A stretch of DNA of 38,274 bases from Actinoplanes sandaracinus (GCF_030009775.1 NZ_JASCTH010000044.1:1-38274); one strand, 5' to 3'. Shown: positions 22,859 through 31,785, numbered from the stretch's first letter. Notes: generated by a model not told the origin, from the sequence alone. A program made the numbers and translations.

Positions 22859-25807
22859 GTGGCCGACCGACTGACTATCCGTGGCGCTCGCGAGCACAAT
22901 CTGCGCGACGTCAACCTGGACCTGCCCCGCGACGCCATGATCGTTTTCACCGGCCTCTCCGGTTCCGGCAAGTCCAGCCTGGCCTTCGACACGATCTTCG
23001 CCGAAGGCCAGCGGCGCTACGTGGAGTCCCTGTCGTCGTACGCGCGACAGTTCCTCGGGCAGATGGACAAACCCGACGTCGACTTCATCGAGGGTCTCTC
23101 TCCGGCCGTCTCCATCGACCAGAAGTCGACGAACCGCAACCCGCGCTCGACGGTCGGCACGATCACGGAGGTCTACGACTACCTGCGCCTGCTCTTCGCC
23201 CGGACCGGGATCCCGCACTGCCCGGTCTGCAAGGAGCGCATCAGCAGGCAGACTCCGCAGCAGATCGTCGACCGGGTTCTGGCGATGCCCGAGGGCACCC
23301 GCTTCATGGTGCTCGCCCCGGTCGTCCGCGGCCGCAAGGGGGAATACGTCGACCTCTTCGCCGAGCTCCAGGCGAAGGGCTACGCGCGCGCCCGGGTCAA
23401 CGGTGTGGTGCACCCGCTCACCGAGCCGCCGAAGCTGAAGAAGCAGGAGAAGCACACCATCGAGGTGGTGATCGACCGGCTCAGCGTGAAGGCGAGCAGC
23501 AAGCAGCGCCTCACCGACTCGGTCGAGGCGGCGCTCGGGCTGGCCGGCGGCATCGTCCTGCTCGACTTCGTCGACCTGGCCGAGGACGACCCGGAGCGGG
23601 AGCGCCGCTTCTCCGAGCACCTGGCCTGCCCCAACGACCACCCGCTCGCCATCGAGGACCTGGAACCCCGGGTCTTCTCCTTCAACGCGCCGTACGGCGC
23701 CTGTCCCGAGTGCTCCGGCCTCGGGACGAAGAAGGAGGTCGACCCCGAGCTGATCATCCCGGACGAGGAGAAGAGCCTCCGCGAGGGCGCGATCCAGCCG
23801 TGGGCCGGCGGCACCACCCAGGAATACTTCCTGCGCCTGCTGGAGGCGCTCGCCGAGGCGGAGAGCTTCACCCTCGACACGCCCTGGCGGCAGCTGCCCT
23901 CCCGCGCGCAGAAGACGATCCTGTACGGCTCCGACGACCAGGTCCACGTGCGGTACCGGAACAAGTACGGCCGCGAGCGCTCCTACTACACCGGCTTCGA
24001 GGGCGTGGTGCAGTGGATCGAGCGCCGGCACAGTGACACCGAGAGCGACTGGTCGCGCGACAAGTACGAGGGCTACATGCGCGACGTGCCCTGCTCGGTC
24101 TGCGGCGGGGCCCGGCTGAAGCCCGAGGTCCTGGCCGTGACCGTGGCCGGCAAGAACATCGCCGAGGTGTGCAACCTCTCCGTCGGCGAGTGTGCCGGCC
24201 TGCTGTCCGGGCTGGAACTCGACGACCGGCAGAAGATGATCGCCGAGCGGGTCCTCAAGGAGATCAACGCCCGGCTGCGGTTCCTGGTCGACGTGGGCCT
24301 CGACTACCTGTCGCTGGACCGCGGGGCCGGCACCCTGTCCGGCGGTGAGGCGCAGCGCATCCGGCTCGCCACCCAGATCGGCTCCGGCCTGGTGGGCGTG
24401 CTCTACGTGCTCGACGAGCCGTCGATCGGCCTGCACCAGCGTGACAACCACCGGCTGATCGAGACCCTGGTGCGGCTGCGCAACCTGGGCAACACGCTGA
24501 TCGTGGTCGAGCACGACGAGGACACCATCCGCATGGCGGACTGGATCGTCGACATCGGGCCGGGCGCCGGCGAGCACGGCGGCCACATCGTGCACTCCGG
24601 GACGGTCGAGGGGCTCCTGGCGAACGAGCAGTCGCCGACCGGGGCCTACCTGTCCGGGCGGAAATCGATCCCGTTGCCGGCCACCCGGCGGCCGCAGACC
24701 GAGGGCCGCGAGGTGGTGGTGCACGGGGCGCGCGAGCACAACCTGCGCAACCTCACCGTGCCGTTCCCGCTGGGCCAGTTCATCGCGGTCACCGGGGTCA
24801 GCGGGTCGGGCAAGTCGACGCTGGTCAACGACATCCTGCACACCGTCATGGCGAACCAGATCAACGGCGCCCGGCAGGTGCCCGGCCGGCACACCAAGGT
24901 GACCGGGCTGGAGCACGTGGACAAGGTCGTCGGTGTCGACCAGTCGCCCATCGGGCGGACCCCGCGGTCCAACCCGGCCACCTACACGGGTGTCTTCGAC
25001 CACGTCCGCAAGCTGTTCGCCGAGACCACCGAGGCAAAGGTCCGGGGTTACGGCCCCGGCCGGTTCTCCTTCAACGTCAAGGGCGGCCGCTGCGAGAACT
25101 GCTCGGGCGACGGCACCATCAAGATCGAGATGAACTTCCTGCCGGACGTGTACGTCCCGTGCGAGGTGTGCAAGGGCGCCCGGTACAACCGGGAGACCCT
25201 GGAGGTGCACTACAAGGGGAAGACCATCTCCGAGGTGCTGAACATGTCGATCGAGGAGGGCGCGGAGTTCTTCTCGGCGCTCCCGGCCATTCACCGCCAC
25301 CTGCGGACCCTGGTCGACGTGGGCCTGGGCTACGTGCGTCTGGGCCAGCCGGCCACCACCCTTTCCGGTGGCGAGGCGCAGCGCGTGAAACTCGCCTCCG
25401 AGCTGCAGAAGCGCTCCACCGGCCGGACGGTCTACGTGCTCGACGAACCGACCACCGGCCTGCACTTCGAAGACATCCGCAAGCTGCTGATCGTGCTCAA
25501 CGGCCTGGTCGACAAGGGCAACACGGTGATCACGATCGAGCACAACCTGGACGTCATCAAGACCGCGGACTGGCTGATCGACATGGGCCCGGAAGGCGGC
25601 AGCAAGGGCGGTCTGGTGCTCGCCGCCGGCACCCCGGAGGAGTTGGCCGAGGTGCCGGAGAGCCACACCGGTCAGTTCCTGCGGAAGATGCTGAGCCTGC
25701 CCGGGAAGCCGGGCGGTTCGGCGGCCGCGACCAGCCGTGCGGCGAAAGCCAACGGAACCGCCCCTAAGGCGCGTGCCACCCGTTCCCGGGCGAAGGCCAC
25801 GGCCTGA
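22859..25807 (+). CDS. uvrA: Excinuclease ABC subunit A
   Basis: A 982-residue damage-sensing ATPase of nucleotide excision repair. The first ATPase has Walker A GLSGSGKSSLAFDTI and signature TLSGGEAQRIRLATQIGSGL with VLDEPSIGLHQRDN. The second has GVSGSGKSTLVND, TLSGGEAQRVKLASELQ and VLDEPTTGLHFEDI. Zinc-binding Cys pairs are visible as CPECSGLG and as CENCSGDG...CEVCKGARYN. The insertion and UvrB-binding regions are full length. The C-terminus has a ~35-residue Ala/Lys/Arg-rich tail (AKANGTAPKARATRSRAKA), which is common in actinomycete UvrA and may bind DNA nonspecifically. The GTG at 22859 has GGAGAGG 6 nt upstream. It is separated from uvrC by the Rieske gene, and both uvr genes have similar damage-promoter sequences. 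Confidence 0.98.
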   Translation: MADRLTIRGAREHNLRDVNLDLPRDAMIVFTGLSGSGKSSLAFDTIFAEGQRRYVESLSSYARQFLGQMDKPDVDFIEGLSPAVSIDQKSTNRNPRSTVGTITEVYDYLRLLFARTGIPHCPVCKERISRQTPQQIVDRVLAMPEGTRFMVLAPVVRGRKGEYVDLFAELQAKGYARARVNGVVHPLTEPPKLKKQEKHTIEVVIDRLSVKASSKQRLTDSVEAALGLAGGIVLLDFVDLAEDDPERERRFSEHLACPNDHPLAIEDLEPRVFSFNAPYGACPECSGLGTKKEVDPELIIPDEEKSLREGAIQPWAGGTTQEYFLRLLEALAEAESFTLDTPWRQLPSRAQKTILYGSDDQVHVRYRNKYGRERSYYTGFEGVVQWIERRHSDTESDWSRDKYEGYMRDVPCSVCGGARLKPEVLAVTVAGKNIAEVCNLSVGECAGLLSGLELDDRQKMIAERVLKEINARLRFLVDVGLDYLSLDRGAGTLSGGEAQRIRLATQIGSGLVGVLYVLDEPSIGLHQRDNHRLIETLVRLRNLGNTLIVVEHDEDTIRMADWIVDIGPGAGEHGGHIVHSGTVEGLLANEQSPTGAYLSGRKSIPLPATRRPQTEGREVVVHGAREHNLRNLTVPFPLGQFIAVTGVSGSGKSTLVNDILHTVMANQINGARQVPGRHTKVTGLEHVDKVVGVDQSPIGRTPRSNPATYTGVFDHVRKLFAETTEAKVRGYGPGRFSFNVKGGRCENCSGDGTIKIEMNFLPDVYVPCEVCKGARYNRETLEVHYKGKTISEVLNMSIEEGAEFFSALPAIHRHLRTLVDVGLGYVRLGQPATTLSGGEAQRVKLASELQKRSTGRTVYVLDEPTTGLHFEDIRKLLIVLNGLVDKGNTVITIEHNLDVIKTADWLIDMGPEGGSKGGLVLAAGTPEELAEVPESHTGQFLRKMLSLPGKPGGSAAATSRAAKANGTAPKARATRSRAKATA

Positions 25808-25873
25808 TTTAGAAAGTTCTTAGACGACTCTCAGCCAGGCTGCCCGGCTGGTCTTCTAAGGTCGGCCGGGCGT

Positions 25874-25904
25874 GCTGCTGTTTGCCATTCCGCGGCAAAG
25901 CAGC
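25874..25904. other. Bulged hairpin in the uvrA-Rieske intergenic region
   Basis: GCTGCTGTTTGCC (25874-25886) pairs with GGCAAAGCAGC (25894-25904) except for a 2-nt bulge. It lies 66 bp after the uvrA stop in a 225-bp noncoding stretch and could be a terminator or part of the Rieske 5' leader. The same stretch holds TTCTTAGA and TCTTCTAAGG sequences upstream that may be promoter or regulator sites; I could not define a clear -10/-35 pair. Confidence 0.3.
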
Positions 25905-26032
25905 CGGGCGAACGCGGAGGAAGCGGGAGAATCTCGTCAGGGGCACGTTGAACTGATCGAGGCCCCCGTCCCGTATCCAGGGGCGACTCCGCGTCACATG
26001 TCGAGCGGAAACCAGGTAGTGGAGGGTGAAAA

Positions 26033-26554
26033 ATGACTGACGTGCAGCCGAGGACCGCCGCCGAGATCCAGCAGGACCGACCGGGTAACGCCTCGACACG
26101 CCGCGTCGTCCTGAAGAGTGCCGGCGCGGTCGGCGCCACCGCGGTCCTGGCCGCCTGCGGCACCGATTCTCCCAGTGGCACCAACCCGAACGGCACCGAC
26201 TTCAACAACAACCCGATTCCGGCCGGCAGCACCGCCGCGAACGGCGGCGGCAGCAGCGGCGGTGGCAACGGCACCGTGCTCGTGGCCGCCTCCAAGGTCG
26301 CCGTCGGCAGCGGCGTGATCCTCGGCGACATGGTCGTCACGCAGCCCGCCGAGGGCACCTTCAAGGCGTTCAGCAACATCTGCACCCACCAGCAGTGCAA
26401 GGTGACCGAGATCAAGAACGGTCAGATCGCCTGCCGGTGCCACAACAGCCTGTTCTCCATCGAGGACGGCGCACCGATCTCCGGACCGGCCGGCACGCCG
26501 CTGGCCGAGACCAAGGTCAAGCTGGACGGCGACAACGTGGTGACCGCGGCCTGA
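26033..26554 (+). CDS. Exported Rieske [2Fe-2S] protein, Tat signal and lipobox
   Basis: A 173-residue Rieske iron-sulfur protein. The N-terminus carries a twin-arginine signal (STRRVVLKSAGAVGATAVLAACG) whose last part is also a lipobox (LAAC), so it is probably folded with its cluster, exported by Tat and then lipidated. A Gly/Asn/Ser-rich linker (~residues 45-80) follows. The cluster ligands are CTHQQC (CxHxxC) and CRCHNSLF (C and His of CxxH). A further segment, GPAGTPLAE, is typical of small ferredoxin-type Rieske domains. It probably passes electrons in the envelope; no partner oxidoreductase lies next to it, so the pathway is unknown. It has its own 5' region after uvrA, starts 6 nt after GGAGGGTG, and is followed by a strong hairpin. 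Confidence 0.93.
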   Translation: MTDVQPRTAAEIQQDRPGNASTRRVVLKSAGAVGATAVLAACGTDSPSGTNPNGTDFNNNPIPAGSTAANGGGSSGGGNGTVLVAASKVAVGSGVILGDMVVTQPAEGTFKAFSNICTHQQCKVTEIKNGQIACRCHNSLFSIEDGAPISGPAGTPLAETKVKLDGDNVVTAA

Positions 26555-26578
26555 CGCCGGCGGCGACAGCAGCACGAG

Positions 26579-26621
26579 GGCCGGAGGTCCGGGCCGTGGC
26601 GGCGGCGCCGGGCCTCCGGCC
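26579..26621 (+). terminator. Hairpin terminator after the Rieske gene
   Basis: GGCCGGAGGTCCGG (26579-26592) pairs with CCGGGCCTCCGGCC (26608-26621), 14 bp with one G-T pair, around a 15-nt loop. It starts 24 bp after the stop and ends just before the uvrC promoter boxes, so it should insulate uvrC from Rieske transcription. The following CAATTCT is a weak U-containing tract. Confidence 0.6.
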
Positions 26622-26629
26622 GGGCAATT

Positions 26630-26652
26630 CTGTCAGTCCCAGGCACTAGTGT
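26630..26652 (+). promoter_or_regulatory. RecA-NDp-like (PafBC-type) promoter of uvrC
   Basis: CTGTCAGTC (26630-26638), 8 bp, then TAGTGT (26647-26652). Seven of nine bases of the TTGTCRGTG box match, with the exact 8-bp spacing and a perfect TANNNT -10. The -10 ends 7 nt before the GTG start, so the mRNA would be leaderless. This is the best DNA-damage promoter match in the window. Confidence 0.65.
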
Positions 26653-26659
26653 TGGACTT

Positions 26660-28594
26660 GTGCCAGACCCGTCCACCTATCGTCCGGCGCCGGGTACCAT
26701 CCCCGAGGCCCCTGGCGTCTACCGCTTCCGTGATCCGGCCGGCCGGGTGATCTACGTCGGCAAGGCGAAGAGCCTGCGCAGCCGGCTCAACTCCTACTTC
26801 GCCGACCTCTGGTCGCTACACGCGCGGACCCAGCAGATGGTCACCACCGCCGGCAGCGTCGACTGGGTGACCGTCGGCACCGAGGTCGAGGCGCTCCAAC
26901 TGGAGTTCTCCTGGATCAAGGAGTTCGACCCCCGGTTCAACGTGAAGTACCGGGACGACAAGTCGTACCCCTTCCTCGCCGTCACCCTCGACGAGGAGTT
27001 CCCCCGGCTGCAGGTGATGCGCGGCGCCAAGCGCAAGGGGGTCCGCTACTTCGGTCCCTACTCGCACGCCTGGGCCATCCGCGAGACGCTCGACCTGCTG
27101 CTGCGGGTCTTCCCCGCGCGCACCTGCTCGGCCGGAGTGTTCAAGCGGGCCGCTCAGATCGGCCGCCCCTGCCTGCTCGGTGACATCGGCAAGTGTTCGG
27201 CGCCGTGCGTCGGCCGGGTCTCCGCCGACCAGCACCGGGCGATCGTCGACGAGTTCTGCGACTTCATGGCCGGGCGCACCGACCAGTTCCTCAAGCGGGT
27301 CGAGCGGGAGATGCTGCGGGCCTCCGAGGAGCTGGAGTTCGAGCTCGCGGCCCGGCTGCGCGACGACCTGGTGGCCCTGCGCCGCGCCCTGGAGAAACAG
27401 ACCGTGGTGCTCGGCGACGGCACCGACGCCGACATCGTGGCCTTCGCGGAGGACCCTCTGGAGGCCGCCGTCCAGGTCTTCCACGTGCGCGGCGGCCGCA
27501 TCCGCGGCCAGCGCGGCTGGGTGGTGGAGAAGGTCGAGGACCTGTCCGCCGGCGACCTGGTGCATCACTTCTGCACCCAGATGTACGGCGAGGAGCACGG
27601 CGAGACCGACGTGCCCCGCGAGCTGCTGGTGCCCGCCCTGCCCGACGACGCCGACGCGCTGACCGACTGGCTCTCCCAGCACCGCGGGAGCCGGGTCGAT
27701 CTGCGGGTTCCGCAGCGCGGCGACAAGAAGTCGCTGATGGAGACCGTCGCCCGCAACGCCGCCGAGGTGCTGCAACGCCACAAGATGCGCCGGTCCGGCG
27801 ACCTGACCACCCGTAACAAGGCGCTGGAGGAGATCGCCGGCGCCCTCGGGATGGACAGCGTGCCGCTGCGCATCGAGTGCTTCGACGTGTCGCAGATCCA
27901 GGGCACCGACGTGGTCGCGTCGATGGTGGTCTTCGAGGACGGGCTGGAGCGTAAGAGCGAGTACCGGCGTTTCATCATCCGCGGCAACCCCGACGGCAGC
28001 GGCATGGACGACCTGGCCGCGATGAGCGAGGTGATGAGGCGCCGGTTCGCCCGCTTCAAGGCCGCCCCGGTGGAGCCCGAGGCCGACGAGCTGCCGGGCA
28101 TCGACCCGCTGACCGGCAAGCCGCGCAGGTTCGCCTACCCGCCGCAGCTCATCGTGGTCGACGGCGGGCAGCCGCAGGTCAACGCGACCGCCGCGGTCCT
28201 CGCCGAGATGGGCGTCACCGACGTCGCGCTGTGCGGCCTGGCCAAGCGGCTGGAGGAGGTGTGGTTGCCGGCCGACGACTTCCCGGTCATCCTGCCGCGC
28301 ACCTCGGAGGCGCTCTACCTGCTGCAACGCGTCCGTGACGAGGCGCACCGGTTCGCCATCACCTTCCACCGGCAGCGGCGTTCCAAGCGGATGACCGAGT
28401 CCGCGCTGGACGAGGTGGCCGGCCTGGGCGAGGTGCGGCGCAAGGCTCTGCTGCGCCACTTCGGCTCCCTGAAACGGATCGCCGAGGCCACGCGGGAGGA
28501 GATCGCGGAGGTTCCCGGCATCGGTCTCAGGACCGCGGAATCCGTGCTGGCCGCGCTGCGTTCACCCGAGACGGGGAAGTCTGCGGGGCGCTAG
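26660..28594 (+). CDS. uvrC: Excinuclease ABC subunit C
   Basis: A 644-residue dual-incision nuclease of nucleotide excision repair. The N-terminal GIY-YIG domain starts at APGVYRFRDPAGRVIYVGKAKSLRSRLNSYF. Next is a Cys-rich stretch (PARTCS...CLLGDIGKCSAPCVG) as in many UvrC proteins. The UVR (UvrB-binding) helix is around 205-240 (EELEFELAARLRDDLVALRRAL). The RNase H-like endonuclease domain includes RIECFDVSQIQGTDVVASMVVFEDG and LIVVDGGQPQVNAT. Tandem helix-hairpin-helix motifs end the protein (LGEVRRKALLRHFGSLKRI, EVPGIGLRTAESVLAAL). The GTG at 26660 has no ribosome site, but a damage-type promoter places the transcription start at it. It heads the block leading to rapZ, yvcK and whiA, as in other actinobacteria. 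Confidence 0.98.
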   Translation: MPDPSTYRPAPGTIPEAPGVYRFRDPAGRVIYVGKAKSLRSRLNSYFADLWSLHARTQQMVTTAGSVDWVTVGTEVEALQLEFSWIKEFDPRFNVKYRDDKSYPFLAVTLDEEFPRLQVMRGAKRKGVRYFGPYSHAWAIRETLDLLLRVFPARTCSAGVFKRAAQIGRPCLLGDIGKCSAPCVGRVSADQHRAIVDEFCDFMAGRTDQFLKRVEREMLRASEELEFELAARLRDDLVALRRALEKQTVVLGDGTDADIVAFAEDPLEAAVQVFHVRGGRIRGQRGWVVEKVEDLSAGDLVHHFCTQMYGEEHGETDVPRELLVPALPDDADALTDWLSQHRGSRVDLRVPQRGDKKSLMETVARNAAEVLQRHKMRRSGDLTTRNKALEEIAGALGMDSVPLRIECFDVSQIQGTDVVASMVVFEDGLERKSEYRRFIIRGNPDGSGMDDLAAMSEVMRRRFARFKAAPVEPEADELPGIDPLTGKPRRFAYPPQLIVVDGGQPQVNATAAVLAEMGVTDVALCGLAKRLEEVWLPADDFPVILPRTSEALYLLQRVRDEAHRFAITFHRQRRSKRMTESALDEVAGLGEVRRKALLRHFGSLKRIAEATREEIAEVPGIGLRTAESVLAALRSPETGKSAGR

Positions 28595-28708
28595 CCCCGC
28601 CCGGCCTACCATGTTGTGTCCGCGAATTCGGCGCGGGCGAAACGATGAGGGTTGTTCACGAGGGGCGATCTCCACCGTCGTGGACCGTCCTCACTTCAGG
28701 AGGCGTGC

Positions 28709-29623
28709 GTGACCGAAGCGATGCCGGACCTCGGGCCCGACGAGGTGGTGGAACCCGACGAGGCCGGGACCGATCTGGTGGTGGTGACCGGGCTCTCCGG
28801 CGGTGGGCGCAGCACGGTGGCGCGCGCCCTGGAGAACGTCGGTTTCTATGTGGTCGACAACCTCCCGCAGGCCCTGATGCTGGAGATGGCCGAGCTGGCC
28901 TTCGCCGCCGGGGGAGCGGCCCGCCGGACAGCCATGGTGCTGGATGTGCGCAGCCGCGCCTTCTCCACCGACCTGGCGGGCGCGGTGCGCGCGCTCAAGG
29001 AGCGTGGTTTCTCGCCCCGGGTCGTCTTCGTGGACGCCGACGACGAGGTGCTGATCCGCCGTTTCGAGTCGGTGCGGCGCTCGCACCCGCTGCAGGGCGA
29101 CGGGCGGCTCGCCGACGGCATCGCCGCCGAGCGCAAGCTCCTCGTGGAGGCCCGCGAGCAGTCCGATGTGATCATCGACACCAGTCATCTGAACGTGAAC
29201 CAGCTGCGCCGCCGGGTGGAGGAGCTGTTCGGCGGTGAGGACTCCCGCCGGCTGCGGATCACCGTCCTCTCGTTCGGCTTCAAGTACGGCCTGCCGCCGG
29301 ACGCCGACTACGTGCTGGACGCCCGGTTCCTGCCCAACCCGTTCTGGGTGCCGGAACTGCGCGAGCACACCGGCCTGGAGGAGGGGGTGAGCAGCTATGT
29401 CCTCGGCCAGGAGGGGGCGACCGACTTCGTCGCCACCTATGCCGGGCTGATCGCGGCCACCGCGCCCGGTTTCGAGCGTGAGGGCAAGCGCTATCTGACC
29501 GTCGCCATCGGCTGCACCGGCGGCAAGCACCGCAGCGTCGCCATCGCCGAGGAACTGACGTCCCGGCTGACCGGTATGCGCCTGTCCGCCCACACCTCGC
29601 ACCGCGATCTGGGGCGCGAGTGA
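28709..29623 (+). CDS. rapZ: RNase adapter-type P-loop protein RapZ
   Basis: A 304-residue P-loop nucleotide-binding protein of the YvcJ/RapZ family. Walker A is VVVTGLSGGGRST (about residues 29-40). The conserved C-terminal half has RITVLSFGFKYGLPPDADYVLDARFLPNPFW and the motif VAIGCTGGKHRSVAIAEEL, thought to bind nucleotide-sugar-type ligands. In E. coli it controls GlmS through small RNAs; in actinobacteria that pathway is not established, and the link is through the yvcK-whiA block. The GTG at 28709 is chosen because AGGAGG lies 5 nt upstream; a further upstream in-frame start at 28652 would add 19 unconserved residues. The stop overlaps the yvcK start (GTGA). Confidence 0.96.
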   Translation: MTEAMPDLGPDEVVEPDEAGTDLVVVTGLSGGGRSTVARALENVGFYVVDNLPQALMLEMAELAFAAGGAARRTAMVLDVRSRAFSTDLAGAVRALKERGFSPRVVFVDADDEVLIRRFESVRRSHPLQGDGRLADGIAAERKLLVEAREQSDVIIDTSHLNVNQLRRRVEELFGGEDSRRLRITVLSFGFKYGLPPDADYVLDARFLPNPFWVPELREHTGLEEGVSSYVLGQEGATDFVATYAGLIAATAPGFEREGKRYLTVAIGCTGGKHRSVAIAEELTSRLTGMRLSAHTSHRDLGRE

Positions 29624-30636
29624 CGGCGATCCGGGTGGTCGCCTTCGGCGGCGGACATGGGCTCAGCGCCTCGCTCCGGGCCCTGCGACACAGTGCCAGG
29701 CAGCTGGACCTCGACATCACCGCGATCGTCACGGTCGGTGACGACGGCGGCTCCAGCGGCCGCCTGCGGGTCGAACGGGACGCCCTGCTGCCCCCGGGCG
29801 ACCTGCGGCAGGCGCTGGCCGCCCTGGCCGCCGACAACCCGGCGCACCGGCTCACCGCGAGCCTGATGCAGCACCGGTTCGCGTCGATGCCGGTTCCGGC
29901 GCAGGCCGCCGCGCACGCCCGTGGTCCGCGGATCGAGCGGCGGGCCGACCGCACCAAGGACGGCCTGGCCGGTCACGCCGTCGGCAACCTGCTGCTGCTC
30001 GGGCTGATCGAGATGCTCGGCGACCCGGTGGCGGCCCTCGACCACGCCGCCGAGATGGTCGGCGCGCAGGGCCGGGTGCTGCCGATGGCACTGCACGCGG
30101 TCGGGATCGAGGCCGACATGGTGGGGTCCGACGGCAGCCTGGTCACGGTCGCCGGCCAGCACTCGGTGGCGGTCGCCGACGGCCGGGTGGCCTCGCTGCG
30201 CCTGGTGCCGGAGAATCCGCCGGCCTGCCCCGAGGCGATCGCCGCGGTCCGGGACGCCGACTGGCTGATCTTCGGGCCGGGCAGCTGGTACACGAGTGTC
30301 CTGCCTCACCTGCTCGTCCCGGAACTGGCCGCCGCCATCGTGGCCAGCCCGGCCCGGCGGCTGGTCACCCTGAACCTCAGCCCCGACCGGGAGACGGCCG
30401 GGCTCTCCACCGCCGATCACCTCGCCGCCCTGCACTGGTACCTTCCCTCGCTGCGGGTCGATTCGGTGCTCGCCGACGCCAAATGGGTGGGCGAGCCGGA
30501 ACCGGTCCGTGCCGCCGCACGCGAACTCGGCGCCGAGCTGGTTCTGGTACCCGTGGCCGTTGCGGACGGCAGCCCACGGCATGATCCTGAGTCATTGGGC
30601 GCTGCCCTGGTGCCAGTATTGGGCGCCACTCGTTGA
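29620..30636 (+). CDS. yvcK: YvcK/CofD-family gluconeogenesis factor-like protein
   Basis: A 338-residue YvcK-type protein. The N-terminal GGGHGLSASLRALR and TVGDDGGSSGRLR motifs form the ligand-binding fold shared with CofD. Other conserved parts are LPPGDLRQALAALA, GHAVGNLLLLGLIEMLGD, and FGPGSWYTSVLPHLLVPELAAAI. In Bacillus and mycobacteria the protein binds UDP-sugars and supports growth and wall synthesis on non-glycolytic carbon sources. The GTG at 29620 overlaps the rapZ stop by 4 bp, so the two are coupled. It precedes whiA by 57 bp. The symbol follows the B. subtilis name; mycobacterial relatives are called cuvA. Confidence 0.95.
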   Translation: MTAIRVVAFGGGHGLSASLRALRHSARQLDLDITAIVTVGDDGGSSGRLRVERDALLPPGDLRQALAALAADNPAHRLTASLMQHRFASMPVPAQAAAHARGPRIERRADRTKDGLAGHAVGNLLLLGLIEMLGDPVAALDHAAEMVGAQGRVLPMALHAVGIEADMVGSDGSLVTVAGQHSVAVADGRVASLRLVPENPPACPEAIAAVRDADWLIFGPGSWYTSVLPHLLVPELAAAIVASPARRLVTLNLSPDRETAGLSTADHLAALHWYLPSLRVDSVLADAKWVGEPEPVRAAARELGAELVLVPVAVADGSPRHDPESLGAALVPVLGATR

Positions 30637-30693
30637 GCACAGACGTAGTGCGGCACACACTGTTCAAGATCCGGCGCATGAGGTGACATCACG

Positions 30694-31674
30694 ATGGCGA
30701 TGACGGCAGCGGTCAAAGACGAGCTGAGCCGGGTCGACGTGCCCAAGCCCTGCTGCCGGCGGGCGGAGATGGCGGCGCTCCTGCGGTTCGCGGGCGGCCT
30801 GCACATCGTCTCCGGCCGGGTGGTCGTCGAGGCGGAGCTCGACACCGGCGCGGTGGCACGGCGGCTGCGGCGGGAGATCGCCGACGTCTACGGATACCCC
30901 AGCGAGGTGCACGTCCTGGCCTCCGGCGGCCTGCGCAAGGGCAGCCACTACATCGTCCGGATCGTCAAGGACGGCGAGGTGCTGGCCCGGCAGACCGGCC
31001 TGCTCGATGTGCGGGGCCGCCCGGTCCGGGGCCTGCCGCAGCACGTGGTCAGCGGCAACGTGTGCTGCTCGGTGGCGGCGTGGCGGGGTGCGTTCATGGC
31101 GCACGGTTCGCTCACCGAGCCGGGTCGCTCCAGCGCGCTGGAGATCACCTGCCCCGGCCCGGAGGCGGCCCTCGCGTTGCGCGGCGCCGCGCGCCGGATC
31201 GGCATCACCGCCAAGGACCGGGAAGTGCGCGGTGTCGACCGCGTGGTGATCAAGGACGGCGACGCGATCGCCGCTCTGCTCACCCGGGTCGGCGCGCATT
31301 CCAGCGTCCTCGCCTGGGAGGAGCGCAGGGTCCGGCGTGAGGTGCGCGCCACCGCGAACCGGCTGGCCAACTTCGACGACGCGAACCTGCGGCGCTCGGC
31401 CCGTGCGGCGGTCGCGGCCGCGGCCCGGGTCACCCGGGCGCTGGAGATCCTCGCCGAGGAGGCGCCGAACCACCTGACCTCGGCCGGCCAGCTGCGCCTG
31501 GAGCACCGGCAGGCCTCGCTGGAGGAACTGGGCGCCCTGGCCGACCCGCCGCTGACGAAGGACGCGATCGCCGGCCGGATCCGGCGGCTGCTCGCGCTGG
31601 CCGACAAACGGGCGCGTGACCTCGGCATCCCGGACACCGAGGCGGCCGTGACCCCGGAGATGATGGCCTGCTGA
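30694..31674 (+). CDS. whiA: Sporulation/cell-division regulator WhiA
   Basis: A 326-residue WhiA protein. It has a homing-endonuclease-like N-terminal fold (PKPCCRRAEMAALLRFAGGLH through ITAKDREVRGVDRVVIKDGDAIAALLTRVGAHSSVLAWEE) without nuclease function, and a C-terminal helix-turn-helix (LRLEHRQASLEELGALADPPLTKDAIAGRIRRLLALA). In Streptomyces it acts with WhiB to switch on sporulation septation genes and often regulates its own promoter. The ATG at 30694 has GAGGTGA 7 nt upstream. It ends just where an inverted repeat begins (31673). Position after rapZ and yvcK is conserved across Gram-positives. Confidence 0.97.
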   Translation: MAMTAAVKDELSRVDVPKPCCRRAEMAALLRFAGGLHIVSGRVVVEAELDTGAVARRLRREIADVYGYPSEVHVLASGGLRKGSHYIVRIVKDGEVLARQTGLLDVRGRPVRGLPQHVVSGNVCCSVAAWRGAFMAHGSLTEPGRSSALEITCPGPEAALALRGAARRIGITAKDREVRGVDRVVIKDGDAIAALLTRVGAHSSVLAWEERRVRREVRATANRLANFDDANLRRSARAAVAAAARVTRALEILAEEAPNHLTSAGQLRLEHRQASLEELGALADPPLTKDAIAGRIRRLLALADKRARDLGIPDTEAAVTPEMMAC

Positions 31675-31692
31675 GGTGATCACGATCACCTC
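31673..31692. other. Perfect inverted repeat over the whiA stop codon
   Basis: GAGGTGATC and GATCACCTC are separated by AC (31673-31681 and 31684-31692). The dyad overlaps the last two bases of the whiA stop. It is loop-poor, so it resembles a regulator site more than a terminator. It opens the 347-bp noncoding stretch (31675-32021) before gap. Confidence 0.5.
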
Positions 31693-31753
31693 GATCGGGG
31701 GACGTTTGGTCCTTAACGCCGGAAGGCGGGCGGGGCAGGCTGAGGGTGCTGAC

Positions 31754-31785
31754 GGTAACGTCGCTGTGATCCGTTTAGGTAACGT
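31754..31785. promoter_or_regulatory. Two direct copies of GGTAACGT upstream of gap
   Basis: GGTAACGT at 31754-31761 and 31778-31785, start-to-start 24 bp, near a TTTAGGT sequence that could be a -10 box. Direct repeats spaced by about two helical turns are typical of response-regulator sites. A second possible -10 (GATAGT, 31825-31830) and a 12-bp palindrome GTTCGGCCGAAC (31859-31870) lie downstream. No gene is seen in 31675-32021. Confidence 0.4.

Noticed and set aside
20544..25666. Very long minus-strand open frames opposite the membrane protein gene and uvrA
   Set aside because: Shadows of genes with strong protein evidence on the plus strand; compositionally biased His/Arg/Gln-rich translations.
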